31,266 nt of DNA from Pelargonium nanum (lineage: Eukaryota > Streptophyta > Magnoliopsida > Geraniales > Geraniaceae), in contig JAYMTF010000712.1 of NCBI GenBank assembly GCA_036897485.1, positions 1 through 31,266 of the forward strand, given 5' to 3'. A model generated the notes under the pieces. The model did not search any database, had not been told where the DNA came from, and was given only the letters and a program-made list of their open reading frames with translations. Below are positions 1 to 11,400 of the stretch, in pieces (the stretch's first letter is position 1; each line of letters begins with the position of its first letter). A program made the position numbers and the translations under genes.

Positions 1-15
1 AGCGAGTAGGAGAAG

Positions 16-18
<3 letters not shown>

Positions 19-62
<44 letters not shown>
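19..62. repeat. (AG)22 microsatellite
   Basis: An uninterrupted run of AG dinucleotides, 44 bp long, close to the left edge of the window. AG/CT repeats of this size are usually length-polymorphic in plants. Confidence 0.95.
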
Positions 63-64
<2 letters not shown>

Positions 65-864
65 GAAAATAAAGAATTTTAAAATATAAATGTCAAAATA
101 GTAAAAACACATTTTTAATTGTTTTTTTATTTAAATTTAACGTCGTCAGTTAGTTTCTAACAGATTAAAAAATTTAACATATTAGACCTCACATGAACAA
201 AATGAGCTCTACTATGACCATACAGAAACAAAATAAAGTTCAAGGACCCGAGTGAGAATAAATGAAATAGTACATGGATCGGAAATGAACTTATTTCAAA
301 TTTTAAATAACTTGATTTTTTTAATATAAAAAGAGAACTTACTTAAAGCAATCATCCACTTTTAAAATGACCCGAGAATAACCAAGATGAGCACCAAGAC
401 CTATAGCATCCCTATTACCCCACGATTCTGCAAGAGCCCCCTAGACTCGTTGAACATATTTAGCACACCCTAACATGACTTTAGACCAAAAAATACTTTG
501 TGGCACACACTGATGCAAACAAAAAAAAAAACATGACACTCATGTTAGGATGGACGTGGTAAGTTCTTTTTTTGATATTTTAAATTACTCAACGAGCCTT
601 TTGGGGATGCTATTATTTTGAGAAGAAAAATATGCCCAGTGGAAATTTTATTTTCAACATAAAAGATCTAGCTATTTGGTTGGTATAACGTTGTTTTTCA
701 CCACGAACGGTGTATAAACAATTATTGATGTTCGTCTAGTGGTAATCTTAAGAATAAACACTAGAATTCTTGCTAGTTCGTATCACGAACTGTTTCCCTA
801 CAAAAGAGAACACATGTTAAATGAAACCTAGTGTGTTGCAATGAAGTTCACTTCCGACGTGAAA

Positions 865-975
865 GTTTATTATTATTATTTTTTATTTTTTATCATCAAA
901 CGTAACAACCAAGACTCGAACTTGAGACCTCAAGAAAAGTAACCGCCTTAAGCCACTTACTCCAATGATGATTGT
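865..975 (-). mobile_element. Short tRNA-derived SINE with target-site duplication
   Basis: Read on the minus strand, the element has a box A-like motif (GTGGCTTAAGGCGG, plus 943-956), then a box B-like motif (GTTCGAGTC, plus 913-921), and ends in an A/T-rich tail made of AAT units (plus 865-900). These are the two internal RNA polymerase III promoter boxes in the right order and spacing. It is flanked by an imperfect duplication, TTCCGACGTGAAA at 852-864 and TTCCAACGTGAAA at 976-988 (one mismatch), which marks the insertion. It is non-autonomous and codes for nothing. An open frame on the minus strand across it is incidental. Confidence 0.7.
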
Positions 976-2002
976 TTCCAACGTGAAAATAAGAATTTGA
1001 ATCAAGCGCACCAAATGTATCGTACAAAAGTTGAGTGTATGTGATCCTTATGTTGGTACCGATGCCACTGCCTTCAATGAAAAAGAAAGGGCAAGAACAA
1101 GAAGATGCTATAAATCGATGGAGTTGAAAGAAATTGAAGGGAACAAAATTAGCCAAGTTAAAAAAATTTAAAAGGTAAAAATGAATGAAATTAAAAAATT
1201 AAAGGGTTTAAATGTGTTATAATAAAAAACCAAAGGGTAAATTTTAACAAATTAAAGACTATAAATGAGGGAAATCAACGGGCTAGTTTTGCAATTTGGA
1301 TAGGTTGCAGATTTTTTTGAACAACCCTATTTTTAAATGACACTTCAATGCCATATCTATATCACTAATGAATAATTATTAGTTAACCCCAACTAATTGA
1401 ATAATTTTTTTCTCAATTAACTTTAGGCTCCTAAGTAGTTTATTCAAATTATATATATATTTTTTTAAATTTTAACATTTAACCCTAATTCTAGAACAGA
1501 AGAAAAAGTTGGTACTTTTTTTTGATAATGGAAAGTTGGTACTTGGTACTGGACACTGAAGAGAGTAAAATGTATGTACGCATCTATGCAGCATCAGCAT
1601 CTCTGAAAGTACTATAATACCCTCAACAGAAGTGAGCTGCATCTCAACATCTCCATTAAAAAAAGAAAAGAGGAAAGGACGATTCCGTAATTATACACAA
1701 CAATTTCCCGTACAGCTGACGCGATATTGTTTTCTTTCTTGCTCTCTTCCTCTCCTCCTTCTCCACTCCTCATTACTAAATCCATCTTCTCTGTAAACCT
1801 AGTTAGGGTTCCGATTTGATTCCACAATTCGAACCAGAGGCCAATCAATCGCGAAAACACCAACAAAATCAGAGTAGTGAAGTAATTGTACAGAGACTCC
1901 ATTCGATTCCGCTACTCTGATCTGAAAAGTTCGATTCTTTTTCTTGTCCACTGAGTCTCCTGCCAATCAGACGCCTCCGTAATCTGATCGAATCAGGCTG
2001 TA

Positions 2003-5000
2003 ATGGATCTTGACGCCCAAGGGAGAGACGGAAACAGGCGCGTGTTCCAGCGGCTCGGCGCTCCGTCGACGGCGAACAGCGATTCTTCCTCCAAGTATCA
2101 GAAGGTCTGCTTTCATTGGCGAGCGGGCAAGTGCAATCGGTTTCCTTGTCCATACCTACACAGAGAATTGCCTCCCCCTTCGCACCACCAGCAGCACAAC
2201 GTCAATGGAGCCTCCTCTAAGCGGCCGCACGTGTACGCCGAGGACTCGGGGTTCTCTGGTTCTCAATCTCAGCGGAGGGGTCCCAATTTTAACGGCGGTG
2301 CCTCCACGTGGGGGCGAGTTCATGGGGGCAATAGGGTGGTCAGGAAGACGGGGAAGGTTTGCAACTTTTGGGTTCAGGGGAGCTGTAATTATGGGGACAC
2401 GTGTAGGTTTCTGCACTCCTGGACCATGGGAGATTGCTTTTCGTTACTAACCCAGCTTGACGGCCATCAGAAGGTGCACCTTCTTTGTATTCGCTTGCTC
2501 CTAGGGTTTGTATGTGTGTTTGATTGGTGGATTGGCTGGATTCATTGGAAATTCCTTTCTTTTTTTCTTTTACAGGTTGTTACTGGTATTGCCTTGCCAT
2601 CAGGGTCTGATAAGATGTATACCGGGAGCAAAGACGAGACTGTGAGGGTTTGGGATTGTCAGTCTGGGCAGGTATTTCTGTTTGTTAGTTTGTGAATTCG
2701 GTACAGTGTATTTTGTTCCACTGCATTATTAATTTCTTGTTGGGCTGATAAAAACAAATAGGAAAAATTCATGGTTTTGAATCATTGCTGTGCCAATCTT
2801 AGTACCCTTTGGCCTTTGCTTCTCGTAGAGGAAATGAAAGAAGCAAAGCTCTATTTGAAATGAAAGAGTAAAAGTCACCAAGTAAAGCTGTTAAGGTCAC
2901 CTCTACTAAGTGGCATAGTAAAGCAAGTTTTAACCTTGTTTAGATCTAAAACTACTTGCAATAGCTTAATTAAATTCAGCTATCTCAGTGGAGTCTGTAT
3001 TTGGCTTCATCTAAGCTGACCTCCCTCAGCTCATGTTAAGATAGATTAGTTACCACCGTAAGTGCATCTTTTAGTTAGTTTTTATGAGGGAAATAATCTA
3101 GTACAAATATTGTTTGACATATCGATAGGATATAGAAATCAATCAAGCCATTTATCAAGCAAAGTTAGGCCGGCTGCATGAGTCCTTCAGCTAAACTCCT
3201 TGAGATCTAACGTTCTTATTATTCTCATTAACTTTATCTTATGTAATGTTATCTCCTTCATTAAATCGTGCACTATCATGTCTTTTTCTTATTGATACTT
3301 GCCATCCTAACTGGGGTCTATCTTTCTCCTTTTATTTTTTCCTGATTGAATTCTTTCCCATTTTCATGGGTTGTTGTGCATGCCAAGACCACTTCAAACT
3401 GGGTTACCTCATTTTATGTTCAGTTGAAGCTACTCCAATTCTTGTTGAGATAGCTTCATTCAAAATCTTATCATTCCTAGTGCTACCACAAAGTGAAGCA
3501 TTTTTGCCTCCAGTCTCCACTGCCTCATCTTATGTCTTTGGAGTCCAACAGCTAACCTAGAAAGATATAAAACTTCCCCTTAAGCTTTTGATAGCTATAT
3601 ATAAAAAACCTCTAAAGCCCTTGATCCATTTCAACCATCTCACATTGATCCTTTTTCAAACATCATCTTAAATTGCTCCATCATTTTGAATTATAGTTCA
3701 AGAGCATCTGGAGTAATCTATTTTAGTAATATTCTTATTTTCTAACATAATTGAACCTCTGCTCACCAAAATTGCACTTATGAAGTCGTAACTCATCGAT
3801 ATGAATAGTTTGTATTTGTGGTGGTGTCTCAAGACAGGACCGTACTGTTTGCACTAGGTTGGTATCTAAACTCGGTTCATTTTTATACTTTCCAATAATT
3901 CAATCCAGTAATCAGTTTAATAAAATAAATAGCAATGCTGGAAACTAGTTGCATGCTAGCCATATCAAATTTTCAATCTCATTATCCAAATACCCTGGGT
4001 AATTAGCTATAAGTTGAACAAGGGCATAATATTTTGGTTAATTGATGGGTGTGTTTCACTTTTTAAATACACAAGTGGCATAGAACATAAGATTTGAAAT
4101 GCTGCTTTTATATCCAATCAATAAACAGCAACGGAAAACATGAGATGCTTGCTAGCCACATCAATTTTTGATCTTATTTTCCAAATACCATTAATGTTTA
4201 GCAATGAGTTGAACAGGGCCTTGGTATTGTGCTTATTTGATGGAATTTTTTCAGTTTTAAAAATACAGACATGGTATTGAACATAAAGATTTGAAATATT
4301 GTATATCTGTTTACTTTCAACTAAGTTGGAAGGTCTTAGAATATGGTTGTTTATCGATTTATTTTCAATTTTGTTTCGTTTATATTTATGTTTATATATG
4401 GCATTTTTTTGTAGTGTACTGGTGTGATCAACGTTGGAGGTGAAGTAGGTTCTATGATTAGTGAAGGTCCTTGGATTTTTGTTGGTTTGCCTGATGTTCT
4501 CAAGGTGAGCAATTATTTTTTGTTTAATTAATTATATGTAAATTCTATCAAGTGTTTATGCTCTTTTAGAACCTATTTATGTGAATGGATATTAGCCTCA
4601 TTGGACTATCTGAAAACCTCATTGGGCCTCTTTTTGGGAAAAAAGTTTTCATTTGTTTGTGGCGATACTGCAGGCATGGAACACACAAGCCCTCTCTGAA
4701 TTGAGTCTTAGTGGACCTGTTGGACAAGTTTATGCGATGGTTGTGGGTGGTGATTTGCTCTTTGCTGGTACACAGGTAGATTTTGCCTGCTGATTGCTCA
4801 ATATTAATTTGTACCACATTTCATTTTCTCCTTGTTCCCTATATGAAAGCCTACTTGGTGTGGGCTTCATCATGTATTGTGTGTTACTTCATGCATAATT
4901 ACAGCTTTCTGTAAGTCAGCACTTCACCTCGGTAGACATTATTGTTACTCAATGGTTTTAGTTGTGCTAGTTTTCTATTCAAGGATGTAGCCATGAGGCT

Positions 5001-8000
5001 ATATTGAATATCAACTGTGTTTTATAAAGATTGTCGTACAAATTAAATACTTTAGTTGTTGGCTTGTTGCTGGGTTAAAATTTGGTATATGTTACTCCTT
5101 CCGTCCCAAAATGAGTGTCTTGTATTCCTTTTTGGGAAAAATTAATAAAATTAGTTAGTGTTGGACATTTTCCCTCATACCCTCATGTGCATGTATTGTA
5201 AGTTGTAACAAACTCATTGAGTTCTAATTAACTCATTTTAAGGATATTATTGATAATTCATGTATAACTAACTCCCTAAAAAGAAAAAAATGGCACTCAT
5301 TTTGAGACAAAACTTAAGGAGAAACATGACACTCATTTTGGGATGGAGTAATTGAATTTCACATAACAGAGTCTTAATGGAATTGCATGGTCTCTCTCAA
5401 TGCCATCATTACACATTCATTTTTTTCAAGCGCTGTATTATTTGTTTTGTAGGATGGTACCATATTGGCTTGGAAATTTAATGCTGCGTCCAATTGCTTT
5501 GAACCGGCTGCTTCACTCAAGGGGCACACTCTCGCTGTTATTTCACTTGTTGTTGGAGCTAACAGGCTCTACTCTGGCTCCATGGACCATTCTATTAGAG
5601 TATGTTGAACATAATGTGTAGTCCAATACTAATTTTTTTCTTATGAATTAATGAGATTAGGCATATGCTCTTGTTCTTGTGTGCTTAACCTTTCAATTTC
5701 TTACGTTGTGCTCTTTCAGGTTTGGAACCTTGAAAATCTGCAGTGCATACAGACACTTACAGATCATACTAATGTTGTGATGTCTGTCCTTTGCTGGGAC
5801 CAGTTTCTTCTATCATGCTCATTAGACCAAACAATAAAGGTGTGTTTCATATTATTTTTATGTGAGCATATTTTTTGTGCAATTGCTATGAAATTATTTA
5901 TTTGTTTAATGTGGATGTTTACTCAGGTTTGGGCTGCAACAGAAAGTGGAAATTTGGAAGTGACCTACACCCACAATGAGGATCATGTATGTTCTCTTTT
6001 AGAATTATTTTTCTTGAGCTTTGCATTTATTTTTTTAAAATACACGTCAGTGATAATCTAGGTTGGCATGTTACTGGCTGAGTGTAGATGTTGGATTCAA
6101 AATCTGCTTGAGTATGAGACATTGTTTTTAAAAGCTGGTCTTGGCAAAAGATATTTGTTCCCTTTTGTGTCTATGATTAGGTTTAAGGAAAATAAAACAT
6201 TTCCAAAACAAAGTTGGAGGGCCATTATATAATTTGTATTTGGATATGCTAAATGCGGAGTTATGGTAATATTATGGCTGGCAGTGTAATGGTAAGGTTG
6301 TTGTCTTTTGATCTTGAGGTCATAGGTTCGAGTAAGAGAAACTGCATTTTTGAAAAAGCATGAAAAAGGGTTGCGTAGTAAGAACATAAATGACCCTCCC
6401 CAGATCCCACTATGGTCAGAGCCTCGCACTGGGCCACCTCCTCATTTCATTTAATCTACTTAAATAATAGGCTAGGGGTTATATTAGAGACTTAGTATAC
6501 CGGACTGCTTTGGTTCTAGGTTTCTGGCTTATTAAATCTGTACCAGCACGATCTTTTTACAGTTTAACTTGTTACATATAAAATAACTTATGCAAGCAAT
6601 AGTTACATCAGTTGCAATTAGATATACAAATTCCACTATCGTGCACTAATTTGCGTATCAACTCTTTGCTTTCTTATTATCCTTGTAATCAATTGATTTA
6701 TGTATATATGTATTCAGACACATGCTATTTGTACGAGTAGATATTTCTCTATTTGATGCTCCTGTCCTTTTTGCTTCCACCCCAGTGATACGTGTTAAAA
6801 TTATTTGCTTAGAAATTTGTAAGGTCAATACTTTTTTACGCTCCATATTATGTGGTTTTGAAGAGTGAACGATGGAATTACACTAAGCTGCTATGTAGGG
6901 TGAAATTAATTAAGTGGTGGATGGGACTAGAAAGTGCACTTTTCCCCTATGCTTGCAGTACTCGTGAATGGAGGGACTCGGAGTGTTAATTTCTTGGGAT
7001 AAGGAGAGAGACCGGGCATCTCCTATATTTTTGTATGATTGTTGGATGAAGAAAATGCTGAGAGGGTGTGACAGTGTCTCACTTATGCTGATTTGGTAAT
7101 TTCTGGGATCAGGGCACTAGCAATCAGTGAGGTTGATTGAGCAAGTTCTCGGCGAGTTCAGAACTACAGGGCTGCAACTGAAGGTAGATTAACTTTCAGT
7201 CATCCGTGGAGTGCCTGACAGCCTGAGGATGCTATTGTTCAGGTTTTGAACATTTTGGGGTTCTTTGTTGAAAGGAGAGAAGAGAGAGTGTTTGTCCAAG
7301 GATAACAGAGTGAGAGTAAAGTGATAGGTAGATAGAAGGAACTTGATCACGAAGAAGGGCTATATACCGAGGTTATCCATTATAGTACGGTGGGCTTTTG
7401 ACATATAGCTGCGGGAATTGGCGAATGTAATGGGTTGCTTGGATGGGCCCTGTGGGTATTTGTTAAGGGGGGAAGTAAGCATAGTTGTTGGTATTGTTTG
7501 TATTGCGATATGCCGATATGACACAGTTCAACACACAAACAATATATATGGGCTGCCTGAACTGCTGGAGTGCTTGAATCGGTTGCTGAATCATATGGAT
7601 CGAATTGGAATGGTATGAACCACACGGTTCACAACTGTTCATCCCTTTAATTTTTTTAATTTTATTTGTGATTTCTCTTGGGCCACAAATCCTAATCTAG
7701 CATAGCAAGCCCATCAATTATAAATTATGCCTATGAGTAAACTATTTATTTTACTTTAATGCCCAATCCAATCAATAGCACCTAGGTTTTGTGAGTATTG
7801 AATATTTCAAATTTGATTTGGTTAGGATTTGGAATGTAAAGAGTCTATTATCTACACTATTCAAATAAATAAGGGAGACAAAAAAGATTGAAAGTTAAAA
7901 ATTATACTAAAAATGACTACTATATTACTGTATTAAAAATTTATACAAGATTATGAATTTTAGCTCAAACAATTCATGATATGAACCTTGATTCAACAAC

Positions 8001-10319
8001 CATGGAAGTAAGAGGTATCTCCCTTCTTTTATAGAGGTAAAAGCTTTGGTTATTCAGAATGAGAAGGGGAGGTGTGTTTAAGGGTAGAGTTTTAAGTGGG
8101 ATGGACAAACAAGGATCGTAATTCTTTCTAATTCTTAAGGTATAATGAGTAGTGACAGACTAAGAAGCTTGGCTAGAAGGATGGGCAGAGAAGTCTTTTT
8201 CCTTGGTGAGTCTAAAGAAGCTGAGAATGATTATTTTATTGGGGACATTGCAGATAACTACCTTGTGCTTAGCACGTTTTGGCATTTAACTACCTCAATA
8301 TATTTTTTTTTTTTACGTTTGGACTACCCTGAACTTTTGAAAACCAATTTTATTTGTTACAATGTTAAATTTACAGTGAAATGACACTTGTCTTACTAAC
8401 CCAACCCTAACTATAACTAAACTTAATCCTATCCCGCACCCTAACTAAACCTGACCCTAACCCTAACGCTAACCCTCACACATTGTATAACCCTCACACT
8501 CATCTCTCACCAAAGGCACACCAAGCCACCTCTCTCTCTTCTACAATCAGAAGCTGCAGCCAGTGTCTTCACCTTCAGAAGCTTTCGTTCACATTGTCAT
8601 CTCCACAAGCTTCCGTCATCGTCGTCATCTTTACAAGCTCCATGCCACCGTCATCTCCATGCCACCGTTGTCATCGTCATCTCCATAAGACGCCATTGTC
8701 ACCCTCATATCCAGAAGCTGTCGCCGTCACCTTCCATCGCTCTCTTCTCCAACTTGCAAGCCAATTCTGATTGTGGACCCACTGGAAGAGGCTTTACCAG
8801 CCTGAACAACCACTCCAGCCATCCACACCTCTAGAGGTCAGATCATTACCGTCTCTGTCAATATCCACCGAGAACAACCCAGATCTTGTTAGATCTAAAG
8901 GGTTTTGGTTAAATCACCGTCGCCGTTGTCATTTTCGATCTGGTCTCTAAATCTCTTCTCTCCCTCTCTCTATTGAACCTCAAATCTGGCATGAGCAGAG
9001 CCCAGATCTGCTTTTGGTTATTTATTGATGATCTTTGGCTGGATTTGTGTTGTTGAGCAGTGCCTAAACCTGGACTGGATTTTTGCGTTTGTAAATATAG
9101 TACTTTGTAATCCACTCTATATTGCCCCAAAATTTGTATATTCATGAATTTTATTCTTTTGTTTTCTTCAAATTTCACTATGTATTAATGGAAGACTATA
9201 TGTATTGATTAACTTATGTTCAGTAGTGAATCAGAGAAAGTTAAGAAATGTCTTTCAATTATATTGATCAACTTAGTTAAAAAGAGAGATAACAAATGGG
9301 GATGAAATCTGGAAATTCCAGATTCCGGCAGCCGGAGGCAGAATCTCTAGTTTTGAATTATTTGGTGACTGGAATCTTCAAATCTTCAAAGATGAAGATG
9401 ATGCAATTTCCCCTATTTTATTTGTCTAGAGTCGATGTTTTTGGAAATAACTCATATTTCTATGAACACTGTGGAGCAGTGCGAGTCTGAGTACTTGTTT
9501 GTAATCCTGTTCAGTTTAAGTGCTATCTTTGTGTTTTGTTGCTTGTAAGAGGGTCAATCTTTCCCTTTTGCTTGATGTTGACATTCTACCTTCTGTGAAT
9601 TGATCTTCTTTGTCCTCCATTTTACTTGTCCCTTGCCTTTGCCCGGGCTTGACCAGGTTTTGTTCAGTTGATGAGAATGGGAAGCCAAGTGCAGAGCCTT
9701 ATTTCCTTATACATTTTGATATCCCCAACTTGTGTTATAAAGATTTTGAATTCTGTTTTCCTCGAGAAAAGGGGCAGAATAACCTTTTCCTGTTGTATGT
9801 GGGTCTACCCCTAAGAATTGTAAATAGCTCAATACTTTTGCTACCAAGACATTTTTATTACCCCTGCATGCTGTAATTTTAGTTGTAGTATAAATATAAG
9901 GACGGCAGGTTGTAGAACTGCATAATGATTCAGTAATTTGCCTGCTACAGGGCGTGCTTACTCTTTGTGGAATGCATGATTTTGAGGCCAAGCCGGTGTT
10001 GCTGTGCTCTTGCAATGACAACTCTGTTCGTGCATACGATTTACCATCGTGAGTCTGCGCACTTGTACTCTACTTTGTTTCTTAATGAATTTGCACATTC
10101 TTCAATCTTCTTTTCCTCAAGTCTTGCTTTTTCTGTACTATAAATTCTTAGTCTTCTAATGTGCTGCACTGTTTCAGATTCTCAGAGAGAGGTAAAATCT
10201 TTGCTAAACAGGAGATTCGAGCCATTCAGATTGGTCCTGGTGGGCTGTTTTTTACTGGCGACGGAACAGGACAAGTGAGAGTTTGGAAGTGGTTAGCAGA
10301 ACCCACTGCAACTTCCTGA
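2003..10319 (+). CDS. CCCH zinc finger and WD40 repeat protein (ZFWD family), nine exons
   Basis: Joining exons 2003-2473, 2576-2671, 4415-4504, 4674-4775, 5453-5599, 5720-5839, 5927-5986, 9951-10048 and 10178-10319 gives 441 aa ending in TGA. All junctions are GT-AG and keep frame; only intron 8 is not phase 0. Two CCCH fingers lie near the N-terminus: C36-x7-C44-x4-C49-x3-H53 and C120-x7-C128-x5-C134-x3-H138. Residues from about 152 form WD40 blades, with motifs such as TVRVWD (around 179-184), SIRVWN, TIKVWA and a terminal VRVWKW. The family is known in plants as ZFWD1-4 (Arabidopsis about 420-440 aa), so the length fits. CCCH fingers usually bind RNA and the propeller gives a protein-binding surface; the precise role is not established. 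The start at 2003 is the first ATG after the TC-rich leader. Intron 7 (3,964 bp) and intron 2 (1,743 bp) are swollen by repeats. The exact product name and orthology are inferred. Confidence 0.93.
3924..4301. repeat. Degenerate tandem duplication in ZFWD intron 2
   Basis: Two diverged copies, about 3924-4104 and 4121-4301, each about 181 bp. Shared landmarks in order are an AGCAA start, GCTAGCCA(T/C)ATCAA, TCCAAATACC, GTTGAACA(A/G)GG, and GAACATAA(A)GATTTGAAAT at the end. The rest has many substitutions, so the duplication is old. It makes up over a fifth of the intron. Confidence 0.75.
5095..5348. mobile_element. Stowaway-type MITE in ZFWD intron 4
   Basis: A 254-bp element with terminal inverted repeats. 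The left end reads CTCCTTCCGTCCCAAAATGA and the right end is its complement with a 4-nt gap (complement CTCCATCCCAAAATGAGTG). It is flanked on both sides by TA (5093-5094 and 5349-5350). The CTCCnTCCGTCCC terminus with a TA target duplication is the hallmark of Stowaway MITEs, which are moved by Tc1/Mariner transposases. It lies entirely inside intron 4 and leaves both splice sites intact. Confidence 0.88.
6275..6445 (+). mobile_element. tRNA-derived SINE (TS/Au-like) in ZFWD intron 7
   Basis: Box A-like TGGCAGTGTAATGG begins at about 6279, and box B-like GGTTCGAGT lies at 6325-6333. Downstream the order GAAACTGC, GGGTTGCGTA, GACCCTCCCCAGATCCCAC and GCCTCGCACTGGG follows the body shared by the TS and Au SINE families, as I recall it. 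The ends are approximate and I could not find convincing target duplications. It has the same orientation as the gene. Confidence 0.72.
8242..8335 (+). mobile_element. Solo Mutator-like terminal sequence in ZFWD intron 7
   Basis: This sequence, starting GGGACATTGCAGATAACTACC, aligns with the terminal repeats of the MITE at 11410-12186 (right end read inward: GGGACAATTACAAGTATCTA). Both continue into ACTTGACAC/GCTTAGCAC-like sequence, a T run and TTTGGA. I could not find the matching opposite end downstream, so this is either a broken element or one whose other end has decayed. Confidence 0.45.
8401..8500 (+). repeat. Telomere-like CCCTAA motifs and variants
   Basis: Several CCCTAA units and near variants (CGCTAA, CCCTCA) occur within 100 bp, with the densest run at 8453-8478. 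The units are six bases long, unlike the seven-base CCCTAAA of most plant telomeres. The tract sits inside an intron and next to transposon-like sequence. It may be a degenerate low-complexity repeat rather than a true interstitial telomere. Confidence 0.6.
8480..8765 (+). repeat. Low-complexity CATC/CACCGTC tract
   Basis: Imperfect repeats of units such as GTCATCTCCA, CACCGTCATC and ACAAGCT/AGAAGCT run through this stretch, which is much more GC-rich than the surrounding intron. An open frame here is a by-product of the repeat composition. The MITE at 11410-12186 has a similar trinucleotide-rich interior (around 11570-11690), so this may be the inside of the decayed element that starts at about 8242. 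Confidence 0.55.
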
Positions 10320-11400
10320 GAACTTCCCTACAATTTTTCGGTGTCTCTCTTCATTAATTTTTATTTAACCAGTTCATGTGTAATGTGTAAGTTTGCGGAA
10401 AGAATTATTAGATGAGTTTTTGGTCCTAGCTCTAGGTTTTAGCTTTACGAAAACCCTTTGGTCACATATCATGTGCCATAATTAAAAGTGTATTCCTATC
10501 CAAAGTTGTAATAGTTGGACAACTCTTCATAAAGTTGAGCACATATTATAATGCTCAACAATCAAGTCAGCATGTGTATCACTTCTTTCACCCAGAATTG
10601 ATTTTTCGAGGTTTACATCTTTTACCTTCAAAAAAAATGAGAAAAGGGGTATAGTTGCAGATTCATGGGAAACATGATGCGGGTGAAATGAAAATTACGA
10701 AAAACTTGTTCAGCTTGGTTCTTTTGTTTAGTCCTAATAGCTCTAATTGTTGAGTATTTGAACTATGAGATGTTTTATGATGCTTCTCTAGATTGCTATT
10801 CTTTCGGAAAATAGTTGCCGTATATATCTGAAGGATTGAATGCCTCAATGTAGCGCTTGGATTATATTTTCTGAAGTGAGAATGGCAAATTCAGAATGAA
10901 TATTTTTCCACTCTTGAACAATTTATGTTTGAAAGTGTCAATCCAAAGATGAACTTGATTTTGAATAAGGAATTTGGAGGGGATGAGGTCTACACCTATT
11001 GCTATTCCTTTTATGCCCATTTTCATTCTTTAACAAGTTTATAAAATTTTGCAAATTGTTAACCAAAGTTTTTATTTTTAAATACATGCTCTATAACTTT
11101 TTGCAATTTTTTTATCATTTTTTTTCCATCTTAGATATAGCATAACAATATTAGTCTTTGCATTAAAAAAAATAATAACAGGACGTTGTTGGGTTTGGAT
11201 CAAGCCTTGTTTGGGAACTTCACCTTCCAATCTCATTTTAGGTAAAAGAGCTAAATAGAATAGATAAATTTATATGAAATTTGAGTTGTGTTGAGTAAAA
11301 TGAGTTGTAAAATTAGGTGAATATCATTAAATTTCTTAGCCACTTGATGAAATCTGGATATTAGATCTCACCCCTTCATAGCCAAAGCGTTTGTTTATGT
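10320..11400. other. Intergenic region and 3' UTR of the ZFWD gene
   Basis: The first few hundred bases after the ZFWD stop at 10317-10319 should be its 3' UTR. No single canonical polyadenylation signal stands out. The remainder is AT-rich with no coding potential that I can support. Confidence 0.6.

Larger units (their letters stand above)
1..2002. other. Gene-less upstream region with repeats and the 5' leader of the ZFWD gene
   Basis: No coding region is supported here. The stretch is AT-rich with transposon-like debris (for example a Stowaway-like fragment near 531-560), a microsatellite and a SINE, listed separately. From about 1730 the sequence turns TC-rich and then carries a partial telo-box-like motif (TAGGGTT, about 1804-1810), as is common in leaders of plant housekeeping genes. 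There is no ATG between about 1600 and the start at 2003, so the leader has no upstream ORF if transcription starts in the TC-rich block. I see no clear TATA box for this gene. Confidence 0.6.
5987..9950 (+). other. ZFWD intron 7, expanded by repeats
   Basis: Donor at 5987 and acceptor ending at 9950 flank 3,964 bp, far longer than the other introns (about 85-1,750 bp). It contains a SINE (about 6275-6445), a stretch of unidentified sequence (about 6850-8140), a Mutator-like terminal sequence (about 8242-8330), telomere-like motifs (8401-8500) and a low-complexity CATC/ACCG-rich tract (about 8480-8760). None of the short open frames inside it looks like a conserved protein. Confidence 0.8.

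Noticed and set aside
531..560. Stowaway-like fragment ACATGACACTCATGTTAGGA
   Set aside because: It resembles the right end of the element at 5095-5348, but no partner end or TA flanks could be defined, so it is not called as an element.
896..1156. Minus-strand open frame of 86 aa
   Set aside because: It overlaps the SINE at 865-975 and has no family resemblance; it arises from the repeat.
3246..3560. Open frame of 104 aa in ZFWD intron 2
   Set aside because: It lies between two well-supported exons, is rich in hydrophobic residues from T-rich sequence and has no recognisable domain.
8145..8384. Open frame with a basic start (SSDRLRSLARRMGREVFF)
   Set aside because: It looked briefly like a captured gene fragment, but it runs into the Mutator-like terminus and I recognise no domain.
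8483..8770. Open frame of 95 aa in ZFWD intron 7
   Set aside because: Composition reflects the CATC/ACCG repeats; no conserved domain.
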